Counted from the first letter of the stretch, positions 45,010 to 57,813 are shown. The stretch is DNA of 63,522 nt from Lysobacteraceae bacterium PS02065 (GCA_029959555.1 JASCPI010000029.1:1-63522), one strand, 5' to 3'. The notes: a model not told the origin generated them from the sequence alone. Made by a program: numbers and translations.

Positions 45010-46488
45010 ATGAACGAGGCCCCGCGTCCGTCCCGCCCCGGTTTCGGCTTCGCGCGCCGCCACGGCGCGACGCTGACCGGCTGGCGCGAGGACGGCGCCG
45101 ACATCGCCTGCCGCGACGGTGTGCGTCCCGAGGTGCTCGCCGAGCTGCGCCGCCACCTCGGCGTGCGCCTGCACCTGACCGCGCACGAGCCCGCCGCGTT
45201 CGAGCGCCTGCTGCGCGACCTCTACGAGCAGGGCGACGACGCGCGCACGATGGTCTCGGATTTCGACGAACGCCTCGACCTCAAGACCCTCGCCGACGAG
45301 CTGCCCGAGCCCGAGGACCTGCTCGAGAGCGAGGACGACGCGCCGATCATCCGCCTGCTCAACGCGCTGCTGACCGAAGCGGTCAAGGAAGGCGCCTCGG
45401 ACATCCACGTCGAGCCGTTCGAGAACCGCCTCGTCGTGCGCTTCCGCATCGACGGCGTGCTGCGCGAGGTGCTCGCGCCGCAGAAGGGCATCGCCAACGC
45501 CGTGGTCAGCCGCATCAAGGTCATGGCCAAGCTCGACATCGCCGAGAAGCGCCTGCCGCAGGACGGCCGCATCGGCCTGCGCATCGCCGGCCGCCCGGTC
45601 GACGTGCGCGTGTCGACGATCCCGGCCGGCCACGGCGAGCGCGTCGTGCTGCGCCTGCTCGACAAGCAGGCCGGTCGACTCGACCTCGCCCAGCTCGGCA
45701 TGGATCCCGATGCGCGCACGCGCCTGGAATCGCTGATCGAGCGCCCGCACGGCATCCTGCTCGTGACCGGCCCGACCGGCTCGGGCAAGACCACCACGCT
45801 GTACGGCGCGCTGCTCAAGCTCAACGACTCGTCGCGCAACATCATGACGGTCGAGGATCCGATCGAGTACTACATCGACGGCATCGGCCAGACCCAGGTC
45901 AACAGCCGCGTCGACATGACGTTCGCGCGCGGCCTGCGCGCGATCCTGCGCCAGGATCCGGACGTGGTGATGGTCGGCGAGATCCGCGACCTCGAGACCG
46001 CCGAGATCGCCGTGCAGGCCTCGCTGACCGGCCACCTGGTGCTGTCGACGCTGCACACGAACTCGGCCGTCGGCGCGGTCACGCGCCTGCGCGACATGGG
46101 CGTCGAACCGTTCCTGCTGTCGTCGAGCCTGATCGGCGTGCTCGCGCAGCGCCTCGTGCGCGCGCTCGATCCCGCCACGCGAGAGGCCTACCCGGCCACG
46201 CCGACCGAGCTCGCCGCGTTCGGCAAGCCTGCCGACACGGTCGCGACGCTGTATCGCCCGCGCGCCGATCTGGGCCGCCACGGCGGCTACAAGGGCCGCC
46301 TCGGCATCTACGAGCTCGTGCCCGTCGACGACGCGATGCGTCGCCTCGTCCACGAGAACGCCTCGGAAGCCGAACTCGAGCGGCACGCCCGCGCACGCTC
46401 GCCCGGCATCCTCGAGGACGGCTGGCGCAAATGCCTCGCCGGCCTCACCTCGACCGAGGAAGTCCTGCGCGTCACGCGCGAGGAGTGA
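45010..46488 (+). CDS. gspE: Type II secretion system ATPase GspE
   Basis: 492 residues. Cytoplasmic ATPase that drives pseudopilus assembly. Walker [16 protein letters not shown] (252-266), Asp box [12 protein letters not shown], Walker B-type [14 protein letters not shown], and His box [13 protein letters not shown] are all intact. The N-terminal domain is shorter than usual. The four-Cys zinc motif normally found after the QRLVR segment is missing: that region reads [19 protein letters not shown] and has no Cys. gspF and later genes do not follow, because repeats and an unrelated MFS gene come next. Confidence 0.95.
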   Translation: MNEAPRPSRPGFGFARRHGATLTGWREDGADIACRDGVRPEVLAELRRHLGVRLHLTAHEPAAFERLLRDLYEQGDDARTMVSDFDERLDLKTLADELPEPEDLLESEDDAPIIRLLNALLTEAVKEGASDIHVEPFENRLVVRFRIDGVLREVLAPQKGIANAVVSRIKVMAKLDIAEKRLPQDGRIGLRIAGRPVDVRVSTIPAGHGERVVLRLLDKQAGRLDLAQLGMDPDARTRLESLIERPHGILLVTGPTGSGKTTTLYGALLKLNDSSRNIMTVEDPIEYYIDGIGQTQVNSRVDMTFARGLRAILRQDPDVVMVGEIRDLETAEIAVQASLTGHLVLSTLHTNSAVGAVTRLRDMGVEPFLLSSSLIGVLAQRLVRALDPATREAYPATPTELAAFGKPADTVATLYRPRADLGRHGGYKGRLGIYELVPVDDAMRRLVHENASEAELERHARARSPGILEDGWRKCLAGLTSTEEVLRVTREE

Positions 46489-46501
46489 CCGGCATCCATG
46501 C

Positions 46502-46703
46502 GTAGGGCGGAACCGCCGCAGGCGATTCCGCCGTGCGAGCCCGGCATGGGTACACGACACGACACGACGCGCGGCGCCGCCGAGTCGACATCGCTCGGTG
46601 TCCGGTGGAATCCGCTGCGCGGGTTCCGCCCTGCGATCACGCGATGGCGACGAGGATGATGACAACCGCGTAGGGTGGAACCGCCGCAGGCGATTCCGCC
46701 GTG
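46502..46703. repeat. Cluster of three REP-like palindromic elements
   Basis: Two forward copies (46502-46535 and 46670-46703) read GTAGGGYGGAACCGCCGC then AGGCGATTCCGCCGTG. One inverted copy (46603-46634) reads CGGTGGAATCCGCTGCGCGG then GTTCCGCCCTGC. Each copy folds into a 12-bp stem with a 3-nt loop, and neighbouring opposite copies can pair into a long stem, as in BIME-type arrays. The same element occurs five times at 56203-56662. Confidence 0.8.
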
Positions 46704-46850
46704 CAGCAGGTCGCAGCGACAGCCTCGCACGTGCCGTCCGCGAACGTGCTCTTCCATCACATCGGTCTCGCGCTTCGGCTGTCCGATCCGCGCATGCGAC
46801 CGCACGCCGCGGAGTCGGCGACGGCCCTCATGACGTTTAGTACCTTGTGT

Positions 46851-46867
46851 TTGCTGCTATGCAGCAA
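46851..46867. promoter_or_regulatory. Inverted repeat upstream of MFS gene
   Basis: TTGCTGC-TAT-GCAGCAA, a perfect 7-bp inverted repeat with a 3-bp centre, 34 bp before the ATG at 46902, in an unusually AT-rich pocket. The size and position fit a repressor operator. No regulator gene is adjacent. A small leader hairpin is the alternative. Confidence 0.4.
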
Positions 46868-46901
46868 TACGGTTCCGGCTGCGCTTCCGGATCACGCCTG
46901 C

Positions 46902-48113
46902 ATGTCCCCATCTCCGGTTTCATCCCGCATGCCGATCGCACTGTGGGCACTCGCGGCCGCGGCCTTCACGATCGGCACGAGCGAGTTCGTGATCATGGGG
47001 CTGCTGCCCGAGGTCGCGGGCGACCTCGGCGTCGACATCCCGACCGCAGGCCTGCTCGTGACGGGCTATGCGCTCGGTGTCGTCGTCGGCGCACCGGTGC
47101 TCGCCATCGTCACGGCGAACTGGCCGCGCAAGGCCACGCTGCTCGCGCTCGCGTCGCTGTTCGTGGTCGGCAACCTGCTGTGCGCGATCGCGCCGACGTA
47201 TCCGCTGCTGATGGCGGCGCGCGTCGTCACCGCGCTCGCGCACGGCACGTTCTTCGGGCTCGGTGCGGTGGTCGCGGCCGGGCTGGTCGCGCCGAACCGG
47301 CGTGCCCAGGCGATCGCGCTCATGTTCACCGGACTCACGCTCGCCAACGTGCTCGGCGTGCCGCTGGGCCGCCTGCTCGGCCAGCACTACGGCTGGCGCA
47401 CGAGCTTCGCCGCGATCGTCGTCGTCGCGATCATCGCGATGGTCGCGCTCGCGCGCTGGCTGCCGCGCGATCTCGCGATGCAGAAGGGCGGCATCGTGCG
47501 CGAGTTCAAGGTGCTCGGCGATCTGCGCGTGCTGCTCGCGCTCGCGACGAGCACGCTCGCCTCGGCGAGCCTGTTCTGCGTGTTCACCTACATCACGCCG
47601 CTGCTCACCGACGTCAGTGGCTTCACGCCCGACGCGGTCGCGCCGATCCTGCTGCTGCTCGGTGTCGGCCTCACCCTCGGCAGCACGCTCGGCGGGCGTC
47701 TCGGCGACACGCGCCTCGTGCCGTCCCTGCTCGCGGTGTTCGGCCTGCTCGCGCTCGTGCTGGTCGGTGTGCAGCTCGTGAGCGAGACGAAGCTGCCGAT
47801 GATCGTCATGCTGTTCGCGTGGGCGACGCTCGCGTTCGCGCTGGTGCCGCTGCTGCAGACGCTGATCGTGCGCCACGCCGAAGCGGCGCCGAACCTCGCC
47901 TCGACGCTCAACCAGGGCGCGTTCAACCTCGGCAACGCGGCCGGCGCATGGATCGGCGCGCAGATGCTCGCGCGCGGCGCGCCGCTGGCCGACCTGCCGT
48001 GGGCGAGCGTCGCGATCGCGCTCGCGGCGCTCGCGCTGGCGGCGTGGAGCGGGCGTCTCGGCGAGCGCACGCACGACGACGTGCCGTGCACGCAGGGTGG
48101 CCCGCTGGCGTGA
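46902..48113 (+). CDS. MFS transporter, DHA1 drug/sugar exporter type
   Basis: 403 residues from the ATG at 46902; an ATG at 46929 is the alternative. Twelve hydrophobic segments are visible. The N-terminal motif IGTSEFVIMGLLPEVAGDL and the motif ARVVTALAHGTFFGLGAVVA belong to the AraJ/YdhP-type DHA1 family of the major facilitator superfamily, which exports drugs or sugars. FNLGNAAGAWIG near the C-terminus is also typical. The substrate is unknown. It is a single gene, converging on the nag operon. Confidence 0.9.
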   Translation: MSPSPVSSRMPIALWALAAAAFTIGTSEFVIMGLLPEVAGDLGVDIPTAGLLVTGYALGVVVGAPVLAIVTANWPRKATLLALASLFVVGNLLCAIAPTYPLLMAARVVTALAHGTFFGLGAVVAAGLVAPNRRAQAIALMFTGLTLANVLGVPLGRLLGQHYGWRTSFAAIVVVAIIAMVALARWLPRDLAMQKGGIVREFKVLGDLRVLLALATSTLASASLFCVFTYITPLLTDVSGFTPDAVAPILLLLGVGLTLGSTLGGRLGDTRLVPSLLAVFGLLALVLVGVQLVSETKLPMIVMLFAWATLAFALVPLLQTLIVRHAEAAPNLASTLNQGAFNLGNAAGAWIGAQMLARGAPLADLPWASVAIALAALALAAWSGRLGERTHDDVPCTQGGPLA

Positions 48114-48126
48114 TGCGGTCGGCGCG

Positions 48127-49269
48127 TCAGGCCAGCATCGGCACGCCGCCGATCCAGGTCTGGCGCACGTGCAGGTCCGCATCGAGTGCGACGAGGTCGG
48201 CACGCAGGCCCGGCGCGATGCGCCCGTGCGTGGCCTCGACGTCGAGGAATTCGGCCGGATAGCGCGAGGCCATGCGCACGGCTTCGTCGAGCGGCACGCC
48301 GAGGTCGCGCACGCTGTTGCGCACGGCGGTGGCCATGTCCAGCGCGGAACCTGCGAGTGCGCCGGCCGCGTTGCGGCAGATGCCGTCGCTTGCGGTGATG
48401 CGTTCGCCGTAGAGCACGAAGGTCGGATCGTCGGCGCCGACTGGCGGCATCGCGTCGGTGACGAGGAACACCTTGCCGCGCGGCTTGGCCGCGAGGGCGA
48501 CGCGCAGGCTGGCCGCGTGCACGTGATGGCCGTCGACGATGACGCCGCACCAGCTGTCGCGATCCTCGAGCGCGGCGCCGACCGCGCCGGGTTCGCGGCC
48601 CAGCAGCGGCGACATCGCGTTGTAGAGGTGGGTGAAGCCGCGGATGCCCGCATCGAGGCCGGCACGGATCGCCGCGTAGTCGCCGGCCGTGTGGCCGGCC
48701 GCGACGATCGCGCCGCGCGCGACGATCGCGCGCAACGCCTCGACCGGCATGCGCTCGGGCGCGAGCGTGATCAGCGTAGGTCCGTTGTCGAGCGAGGTCG
48801 CGAGGGCGATCTCGTCGGCATCGGGCACGCGGAAATGCGCGTCGTCATGCGTGCCCTTGCGCGCGGGCGCGAGGTAGGGGCCCTCGAGATGCAGGCCGAG
48901 CACGCCGGGCACACCCGTGGCGATCGCCTCGCGCACCGCGGCGATCGCGGCACGCATCGTGGCGAGGTCGTCGCTGATCAGGGTCGGCAGCAGCGCGGTC
49001 GTGCCGAAGCGTGCATGGGCGCGCGCGATCGCGGCGACGCTGGCGACGTCGGGCGTGTTGTTGAACAGCACGCCGCCACCGCCGTTGACCTGTGCGTCGA
49101 TGAAGCCCGGCACGAGCCAGGCGCCGTCGAGATCGTGACGTGTCGCGCCACGCACGCGTGAGTCCTCGGCGCCGACGATGTCGACGATGCGCCCTTCGTC
49201 CACGAGCACCGCATGATCGCGCACGAAGCCGTCGTCGCCGAGCACGATGCCACCGACGAACGCGTCCAT
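48127..49269 (-). CDS. nagA: N-acetylglucosamine-6-phosphate deacetylase
   Basis: 380 residues from the ATG at 49269. It removes the acetyl group from GlcNAc-6-phosphate. Amidohydrolase marks are WLVPGFIDAQVNGGGG, the metal ligand in HLEGPYLAP, AAGHTAGDY, GFTHLYNAMSPLLGREPG, the catalytic Asp in FLVTDAMPPVG, and LAGSALDMATAVRN. It is last in the operon GntR regulator-nagB-II-nagA, with one base between nagB-II stop and this start. A GlcNAc kinase and transporter are not in the window. Confidence 0.96.
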   Translation of the reverse strand: MDAFVGGIVLGDDGFVRDHAVLVDEGRIVDIVGAEDSRVRGATRHDLDGAWLVPGFIDAQVNGGGGVLFNNTPDVASVAAIARAHARFGTTALLPTLISDDLATMRAAIAAVREAIATGVPGVLGLHLEGPYLAPARKGTHDDAHFRVPDADEIALATSLDNGPTLITLAPERMPVEALRAIVARGAIVAAGHTAGDYAAIRAGLDAGIRGFTHLYNAMSPLLGREPGAVGAALEDRDSWCGVIVDGHHVHAASLRVALAAKPRGKVFLVTDAMPPVGADDPTFVLYGERITASDGICRNAAGALAGSALDMATAVRNSVRDLGVPLDEAVRMASRYPAEFLDVEATHGRIAPGLRADLVALDADLHVRQTWIGGVPMLA

Positions 49270-49270
49270 G

Positions 49271-50317
49271 TCAGACCGTCTCCGTGACCTTGTTGAGGTG
49301 TGGCGGCAGGTCCGGATTGCGGCCGCGATGCCGCGCGAGCGCTTCGACGGCGCGGTAGAAGCTCTGTACGGTGACCAGCGGCGCCATCGTCGCGTGCGGT
49401 GCGGCGGCGAGCGGCAGGTCGCCGTGCGCGGAGGCGACCCACACGGCGGCGCCGCGCGTGCGGAACTCCTCGGCGAGCGCGAGCGTGCCGGCTTCGGTTT
49501 CGTCGGGCTGCGCGAAGCACAGCACCGGGAAGCCCGGGCCGACGATCGCCATCGGGCCATGCTTCACCTCGGCCGAGCTGTAGGCCTCGGCGTGCAGGCC
49601 GCAGGTTTCCTTGAACTTGAGCGCGGCCTCCTGCGCGGCACCGAGACCGAGGCCGCGGCCGAGCACGAACAGGTTGGTCGCGCCGGCGAGGCCGTCGACG
49701 ACGGGCGTCCAGTCCTGGTTCCAGGCGTCGCGCAGGGCCGCGGGCAGGCGTGCGAGCGCGGCCTCGAGCGCGCTGTCGCCCTTCCAGAGCACGGCGAGCT
49801 GCAGCAGCGCCGACAGCGAGGCGAGGTAGCTCTTGGTCGCCGCGACGCTGCGTTCGTGTCCGGCGCCGAGTGGCACGACCGTGTCGGCGAGCGCGGCGAG
49901 CGGCGAGTCCTCGACGTTGACGAACGCGACGACGCGCGCGCCGGCCGCGCGCGCGGCCTCGGCATTGGCGAGCAGGTCGGGGCTGCGGCCGGACTGCGAG
50001 ATGACGATGTACAGCGCGTCGTCGAGGCGCTGGCGCGCCGCGTAGACCGAGCCGACCGACGGCGATGCCGAAGCGGTGACGAGGCCGAGTTGCGTTTCGA
50101 ACAGGTACTTCGCGTAGGTGGCCGCGTGGTCCGAGCTGCCGCGTGCGCAGGTCACGACGAAGCGCGGCGGGTTCGCGCGCAGCGCGGCCGCGAGGGCGGC
50201 GAGCGGCGCGGCGTTGCGTGCGAACTGGCGTTCGACGATGTCGGCGGCCTCGGCGGCCTCGCGCCACATCCAGGTCGGTTCGGTGGAGACGTCGTTCGCG
50301 GCGAAGGTCGTCGTCAT
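49271..50317 (-). CDS. Glucosamine-6-phosphate deaminase, SIS-type (NagB-II)
   Basis: 348 residues with two SIS (sugar isomerase) domains and no glutaminase domain, so it corresponds to the isomerase half of GlmS. Marks: MWREAAEAADIVERQ, CARGSSDHAATYAKYLFE, ISQSGRSPDLL, RSVAATKSYLASLSALL, GRGLGLGAAQEAALKFKETC, AEAYSSAEVKHGPMAIV. In Shewanella and Xanthomonads this type replaces classical NagB and converts glucosamine-6-phosphate to fructose-6-phosphate and ammonia. It is the middle gene of the nag operon, 3 bp after the regulator. Confidence 0.92.
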   Translation of the reverse strand: MTTTFAANDVSTEPTWMWREAAEAADIVERQFARNAAPLAALAAALRANPPRFVVTCARGSSDHAATYAKYLFETQLGLVTASASPSVGSVYAARQRLDDALYIVISQSGRSPDLLANAEAARAAGARVVAFVNVEDSPLAALADTVVPLGAGHERSVAATKSYLASLSALLQLAVLWKGDSALEAALARLPAALRDAWNQDWTPVVDGLAGATNLFVLGRGLGLGAAQEAALKFKETCGLHAEAYSSAEVKHGPMAIVGPGFPVLCFAQPDETEAGTLALAEEFRTRGAAVWVASAHGDLPLAAAPHATMAPLVTVQSFYRAVEALARHRGRNPDLPPHLNKVTETV

Positions 50318-50320
50318 GGC

Positions 50321-51067
<747 letters not shown>

Positions 51068-51075
51068 GCCAGCAA

Positions 51076-51094
51076 GCATACCAATCGGATACCA
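51076..51094 (-). promoter_or_regulatory. Putative GntR operator in front of the nag operon
   Basis: Minus-strand TGGTATCCGATTGGTATGC: two GGTAT half-sites with an 11-bp step (one helical turn), ending 9 bp before the regulator start codon. It is almost the same as the site at 51349-51367. GGTAT/GGTCT half-sites resemble those bound by HutC-type NagR/DasR proteins. Confidence 0.6.
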
Positions 51095-51348
51095 CGAAGG
51101 GTAGGGGAGGTCCCGATGCCACCCACTACCGGGCGTGGCAGGCTGGCGGCATGGGGTGCGTGGGTGCGATGCGGGACCGTGTCGGCTACGGGCGCACCTC
51201 GCAAAATGGTCGCATGCTGCTGTTTTCGAATGCTTTACTGGCAAATCGGTGCCGATGATAGCGATCCGCCGACGTGGTCTAAATTCCCGGCCATGCTGGC
51301 GCGGGTCATTACGCGGTCGCCGTGGTGGTGGGCCGGACTGGACGCCAT
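51095..51348. other. Divergent control region between nag operon and zwf
   Basis: Together with its two flanking operator-like sites this 331-bp space separates the divergent nag and zwf operons. It contains an AT-richer pocket (about 51210-51290, for example TTTTCGAATGCTTTACTGG and TCTAAATTCC) likely to hold promoters. I do not see a gene in it. Confidence 0.45.
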
Positions 51349-51367
51349 AGGTATTCAACTGGTATGG
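51349..51367 (+). promoter_or_regulatory. Putative GntR operator in front of zwf
   Basis: AGGTATTCAACTGGTATGG, with GGTAT half-sites 11 bp apart, 31 bp before the zwf GTG. It aligns without gaps to the site upstream of the GntR gene (51076-51094, opposite strand), in the same direction relative to the gene it precedes. Confidence 0.6.
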
Positions 51368-51398
51368 TTGTCGACAGTCGCCCTCGGAGCCTGCCCGC

Positions 51399-52874
<1,476 letters not shown>

Positions 52875-52936
52875 GCGCGTGTTCACGCGCGGGCCACGCC
52901 GAGGCGCCGACACTCGCGTATCCGGAATCCACCACG

Positions 52937-53644
52937 ATGTCTGAGCCTTCCGTTCCCGCTTCGGTGAGCTGGCGCCGCCACGGCGATGCCGACGCGCTCG
53001 CGTCGGCGTTCGCGACCGACGTCGCGGCCGCGTTGCGCGCAGCGATCGACGCGCGCGGCCGTGCGAGCCTCGCCGTATCCGGGGGCTCCACGCCCGTGCG
53101 CTTCTTCGAGGCGTTGTCGCGCATCGCGCTGCCGTGGTCGCGCGTCACCGTCACGCTCGTCGACGAGCGCTGGGTGCCGGTTTCGCATGCGCGCTCGAAC
53201 GCCGCGCTCGTGCGGGCGCATCTGCTGCAACGCGAAGCCGCCGAGGCGCGTTTCGTTCCGCTGCATCGCGACACACCGGAGCCCGAAGCCGCGCTCGCCG
53301 ACGTGTCGCGCGATCTCGCCGGTCTGCTGCCGCTCGACGTCGTCGTGCTCGGCATGGGCCTCGATGGCCACACCGCCTCGTACTTCCCCGGCGGAGACGG
53401 TCTCGAAGCCGCCATGGACGCCGACGGTGACGCGAGCGTCGTCGCCGTGCGTGCGCCGGCCGCGGGCGAGCCGCGCATCACGTTGACGCTGCCGGTACTG
53501 ACAGCCGCGCGCGAGATGCACCTGCACATCGAAGGCGAGGCCAAACGCGCCGTGTTCGAACGCAGCGACGATGCGGTCACGTTGCCCGTGCACCGCGTGC
53601 TGCAGCATCTGCGCGTACCGCTCGCGACCTGGTGGTGCCCGTGA
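52937..53644 (+). CDS. pgl: 6-phosphogluconolactonase
   Basis: 235 residues from the ATG at 52937. It hydrolyses 6-phosphogluconolactone to 6-phosphogluconate. Marks: LAVSGGSTPVRFFEAL, TLVDERWVPVSHARSN, VVLGMGLDGHTASYFPG and the C-terminal VHRVLQHLRVPLATWW. It belongs to the DevB/Pgl (SOL) type. Second gene of the operon, 62 bp after zwf. Confidence 0.95.
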   Translation: MSEPSVPASVSWRRHGDADALASAFATDVAAALRAAIDARGRASLAVSGGSTPVRFFEALSRIALPWSRVTVTLVDERWVPVSHARSNAALVRAHLLQREAAEARFVPLHRDTPEPEAALADVSRDLAGLLPLDVVVLGMGLDGHTASYFPGGDGLEAAMDADGDASVVAVRAPAAGEPRITLTLPVLTAAREMHLHIEGEAKRAVFERSDDAVTLPVHRVLQHLRVPLATWWCP

Positions 53645-53689
53645 CGCGATCCCTTCTTTCGGCTAGCCCGGTGCCATGAGGAGCACGCC

Positions 53690-55516
<1,827 letters not shown>

Positions 55517-55556
55517 CCGCACACGTCGCGTCGCACGCGACGACGAGGAATCGAGC

Positions 55557-56201
55557 ATGAGCGCCATCGCATCCCGCCAACAGGCCATCGCCGCGACGCT
55601 CGCACTCGCGCCGGTCGTACCGGTCGTCGTCGTCGAGTCCGCACGCGATGCCGTGCCGCTTGCGCGCGCCCTCGTCGCGGGCGGCATCCCCGCGATCGAG
55701 GTGACGCTGCGCACGCCGGCCGCACTCGAGGCGATCCGCGCGATCGCGGCCGAGGTCGAAGGTGCCGTCGTCGGCGTCGGCACCGTGCTCGACGCGACGC
55801 AGCTCGCCGCCGCCGAGCGCGCGGGCGCGCGTTTCGCGGTGTCGCCCGGCGCGACGCGCACGCTGCTCGACGCGGCCGACGACCACGCGATCCCGTACCT
55901 GCCCGGCGCAGCGACCGCGAGCGAGGCGATGGCCTTGCTCGAGCGCGGCTACACGCACATGAAGTTCTTCCCGGCCGAGAACGTCGGGGGCGCGCCTGCA
56001 CTGCGCTCGCTCGGCGGACCGCTGCCGACGCTGCGCTTCTGCGCGACCGGCGGCATCGCGCTCGCGAACGCGCGCGATTACCTCGCGCTGCCCAACGTCG
56101 CCGCGGTCGGCGGCTCGTGGCTCACGCCGAAGGCCGCGGTCGCTGCGGCCGACTGGTCCGCGATCGAGGCGCTCGCGCGCGAGGCTGTGGCGCTGCGTTG
56201 A
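55557..56201 (+). CDS. eda: KDPG aldolase (2-dehydro-3-deoxy-phosphogluconate aldolase)
   Basis: 214 residues from the ATG at 55557 (GAGGAA upstream). Class I aldolase that cleaves KDPG to pyruvate and glyceraldehyde-3-phosphate. Marks: [21 protein letters not shown], the catalytic Glu in [22 protein letters not shown], Schiff-base Lys in [12 protein letters not shown], and CATGGI. Last gene of the operon; a tandem repeat starts right after the stop. Confidence 0.96.
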   Translation: MSAIASRQQAIAATLALAPVVPVVVVESARDAVPLARALVAGGIPAIEVTLRTPAALEAIRAIAAEVEGAVVGVGTVLDATQLAAAERAGARFAVSPGATRTLLDAADDHAIPYLPGAATASEAMALLERGYTHMKFFPAENVGGAPALRSLGGPLPTLRFCATGGIALANARDYLALPNVAAVGGSWLTPKAAVAAADWSAIEALAREAVALR

Positions 56202-56202
56202 T

Positions 56203-56662
56203 CGGTGGAATCCGCTGCGCGGGTTCCACCCTACGAAAGAGAATCTTCAGTAGGGCGGAACCGCCGCAGGCGATTCCGCCGTGACCCGAGTCGTCGGCGC
56301 ACGCTCGCGCCGGCAAGCCTTGCGTGTCACGCAGCATGGCGGTGGAATCCAGGCCTGGAGTCGGGTCGATCGTATCAGTGGCAGATCACGACGTGGCTGT
56401 CCGGCGACGAACCCTGCGGTGGAATCCGCTGCGCGGGTTCCACCCTACGAAAGAGAATGTTCAGTAGGGCGGAACCGCCGCAGGCGATTCCGCCGTGACC
56501 CGAGTCGTCGGCGCACGCTCGCGCCGGCAAGCCTTGCGTGTCACGCAGCATGGCGGTGGAATCCAGGCCTGGAGTCGGGTCGATCGCATCAGTGGCAGAT
56601 CACGACGTGGCTGTCCGGCGACGAACCCTGCGGTGGAATCCGCTGTGCGGGTTCCGCCCTAC
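56203..56662. repeat. 214-bp tandem duplication built from REP-like palindromes
   Basis: Two full units (56203-56416 and 56417-56630) differ only at about two positions (CTTCAG/GTTCAG near 56245 and 56459; GTATCAG/GCATCAG near 56372 and 56586). A third partial unit follows at 56631-56662. Each unit holds one inverted element (CGGTGGAATCCGCTGCGCGG...) and one forward element (GTAGGGCGGAACCGCCGCAG...), the same family as at 46502-46703. The near identity implies recent duplication or gene conversion. It fills the gap between eda and the LacI-type gene. Confidence 0.92.
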
Positions 56663-56681
56663 GCCATGGGCATCGACGCGC

Positions 56682-57728
56682 TCAACCCGCCGCAGGCTTC
56701 GGCGGCGCGGTCGAGCCGCGCACGACGAGTTCGGGGCTGAAGCCGCGATTGCCGATCGCGGCTTCGGTGTCGCCGCGGGCCTCGCGGCGCAGTTCGCCGA
56801 TCAGCAGTTCGGCGGCGTGGCGGGCCATGTCCTCGGTGGCCTGCTTGGCCGTGGTCAGCGCGGGCCACGACTGTTTCGAGAACGGGCTGTCCTCGAAGCC
56901 GGCGATCGAGAGGTCGTACGGCACGTGCATGCCGCGCGACTTCGCGGCGGCGAGCACGCCGGCGGCGATCTCGTCGTTGGAGCCGAAGATCGCGGTCGGC
57001 GGCTGCTCGAGGGCGAGCAGCCGGCGCGCGCCGCGGAAGCCGTCGTCGAACGCGTAGTCGCCGTCGACGATGAGCGCAGGATCGCGCGTGATGCCGTAGT
57101 CGCGCAGCGCGTCCTCGTAGCCCTGGTAGCGCTCCGAGCTCGAGCGGTGCGAGCGGCCGCCCCACAGGAAGCCGATGCGCTGGTGGCCGAGCTGGATCAG
57201 GTGTTCGGTGATCGCGTAGGCCGCGTCGCGGTCGTCGAGGAACACGCAGGGGTAACCGTCCTGCGGATCCTTCGCGGCCGAGATGATGCGCACGAAGCGC
57301 ACGCCGTGGTCGGTGAGTTCCTGCAGCAGCTCGGGGCGTTCGGACATCGGCGGCGCGAGCACGAGACCGGCCAGGCGCGAATGCCGCACGAGCTCGACGA
57401 GTTCCTGCGCGAGGGTCGGCGAGGTGGAGTCGCAGGGATGGATCTGCAGGCCGAAGCCGAGCGCGCGGCACGCACCGAGCACGCCTTGCTGGATGCCGAT
57501 CACGTAGTACGCGTTCGGGTTGTCGTAGGCGACGCCGATCGCGAACGACTGCGCGCTGCGCAGGCTGCGCGCCGACGCATCGGGCTGGTAGCCGAGCGCG
57601 GCGATCGCCTGCAGCACGCGCTCGCGCGTCTGCTCCTGCACCGAGGGTTCGTCGTTGATGACGCGCGAGACGGTCTTGAGGGAAACCTCGGCCCGTTCGG
57701 CGACATCCTTGATCGTGGTCCTGCGCAC
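56682..57728 (-). CDS. LacI-family transcriptional regulator
   Basis: 348 residues. An N-terminal helix-turn-helix (TTIKDVAERAEVSLKTVSRV, then INDEPSVQEQTRERV, ALGYQPDASARSL) is joined to a periplasmic-binding-type sugar-sensing domain (IGVAYDNPNAYYVIGIQQGV, FLDDRDAAYAITEHLIQLGH, IFGSNDEIAAGVL, IAGFEDSPFSKQSWPALTT). It lies downstream of the sugar importer gene on the same strand and close to glucokinase and the TonB receptor. The perfect palindrome at 59451-59464 is a good candidate for its operator. The effector sugar is not known. Confidence 0.94.
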   Translation of the reverse strand: MRRTTIKDVAERAEVSLKTVSRVINDEPSVQEQTRERVLQAIAALGYQPDASARSLRSAQSFAIGVAYDNPNAYYVIGIQQGVLGACRALGFGLQIHPCDSTSPTLAQELVELVRHSRLAGLVLAPPMSERPELLQELTDHGVRFVRIISAAKDPQDGYPCVFLDDRDAAYAITEHLIQLGHQRIGFLWGGRSHRSSSERYQGYEDALRDYGITRDPALIVDGDYAFDDGFRGARRLLALEQPPTAIFGSNDEIAAGVLAAAKSRGMHVPYDLSIAGFEDSPFSKQSWPALTTAKQATEDMARHAAELLIGELRREARGDTEAAIGNRGFSPELVVRGSTAPPKPAAG

Positions 57729-57785
57729 CGCGTCCTCGTGTCGTCACTGGCGCCCGTGGAGGGCGCAGCCCGTTAGCCTACTGGT

Positions 57786-57813
57786 GCGCCGCCGCATTGG
57801 GAATGCGCGGCGC
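57786..57813 (-). terminator. Hairpin between sugar importer and LacI-type gene
   Basis: Stem of 12 bp with one bulged C: GCGCCGCCGCATT and AATGCGCGGCGC around GGG. It lies about 54 bp after the importer stop codon on the minus strand. Likely a (partial) terminator before the regulator gene. Confidence 0.5.

Noticed and set aside
42861..45104. Minus-strand open frame opposite gspD and gspE
   Set aside because: Composition (Arg, Asp, His, Glu runs such as RVDRGQ-like stretches) is that of an antisense shadow. gspC, gspD and gspE are certain on the plus strand.
46701..46901. N-terminal extension of the MFS transporter back into the repeat region
   Set aside because: The frame is open to 46701, but the residues come from a REP-like element and have no membrane-protein character. 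The ATG at 46902 or 46929 fits the family.
56203..56662. CRISPR array or genes inside the 214-bp repeats
   Set aside because: The units are contiguous 214-bp copies without short repeats and unique spacers, and no cas genes are nearby. Short open frames inside are not multiples of the repeat length and look noncoding.
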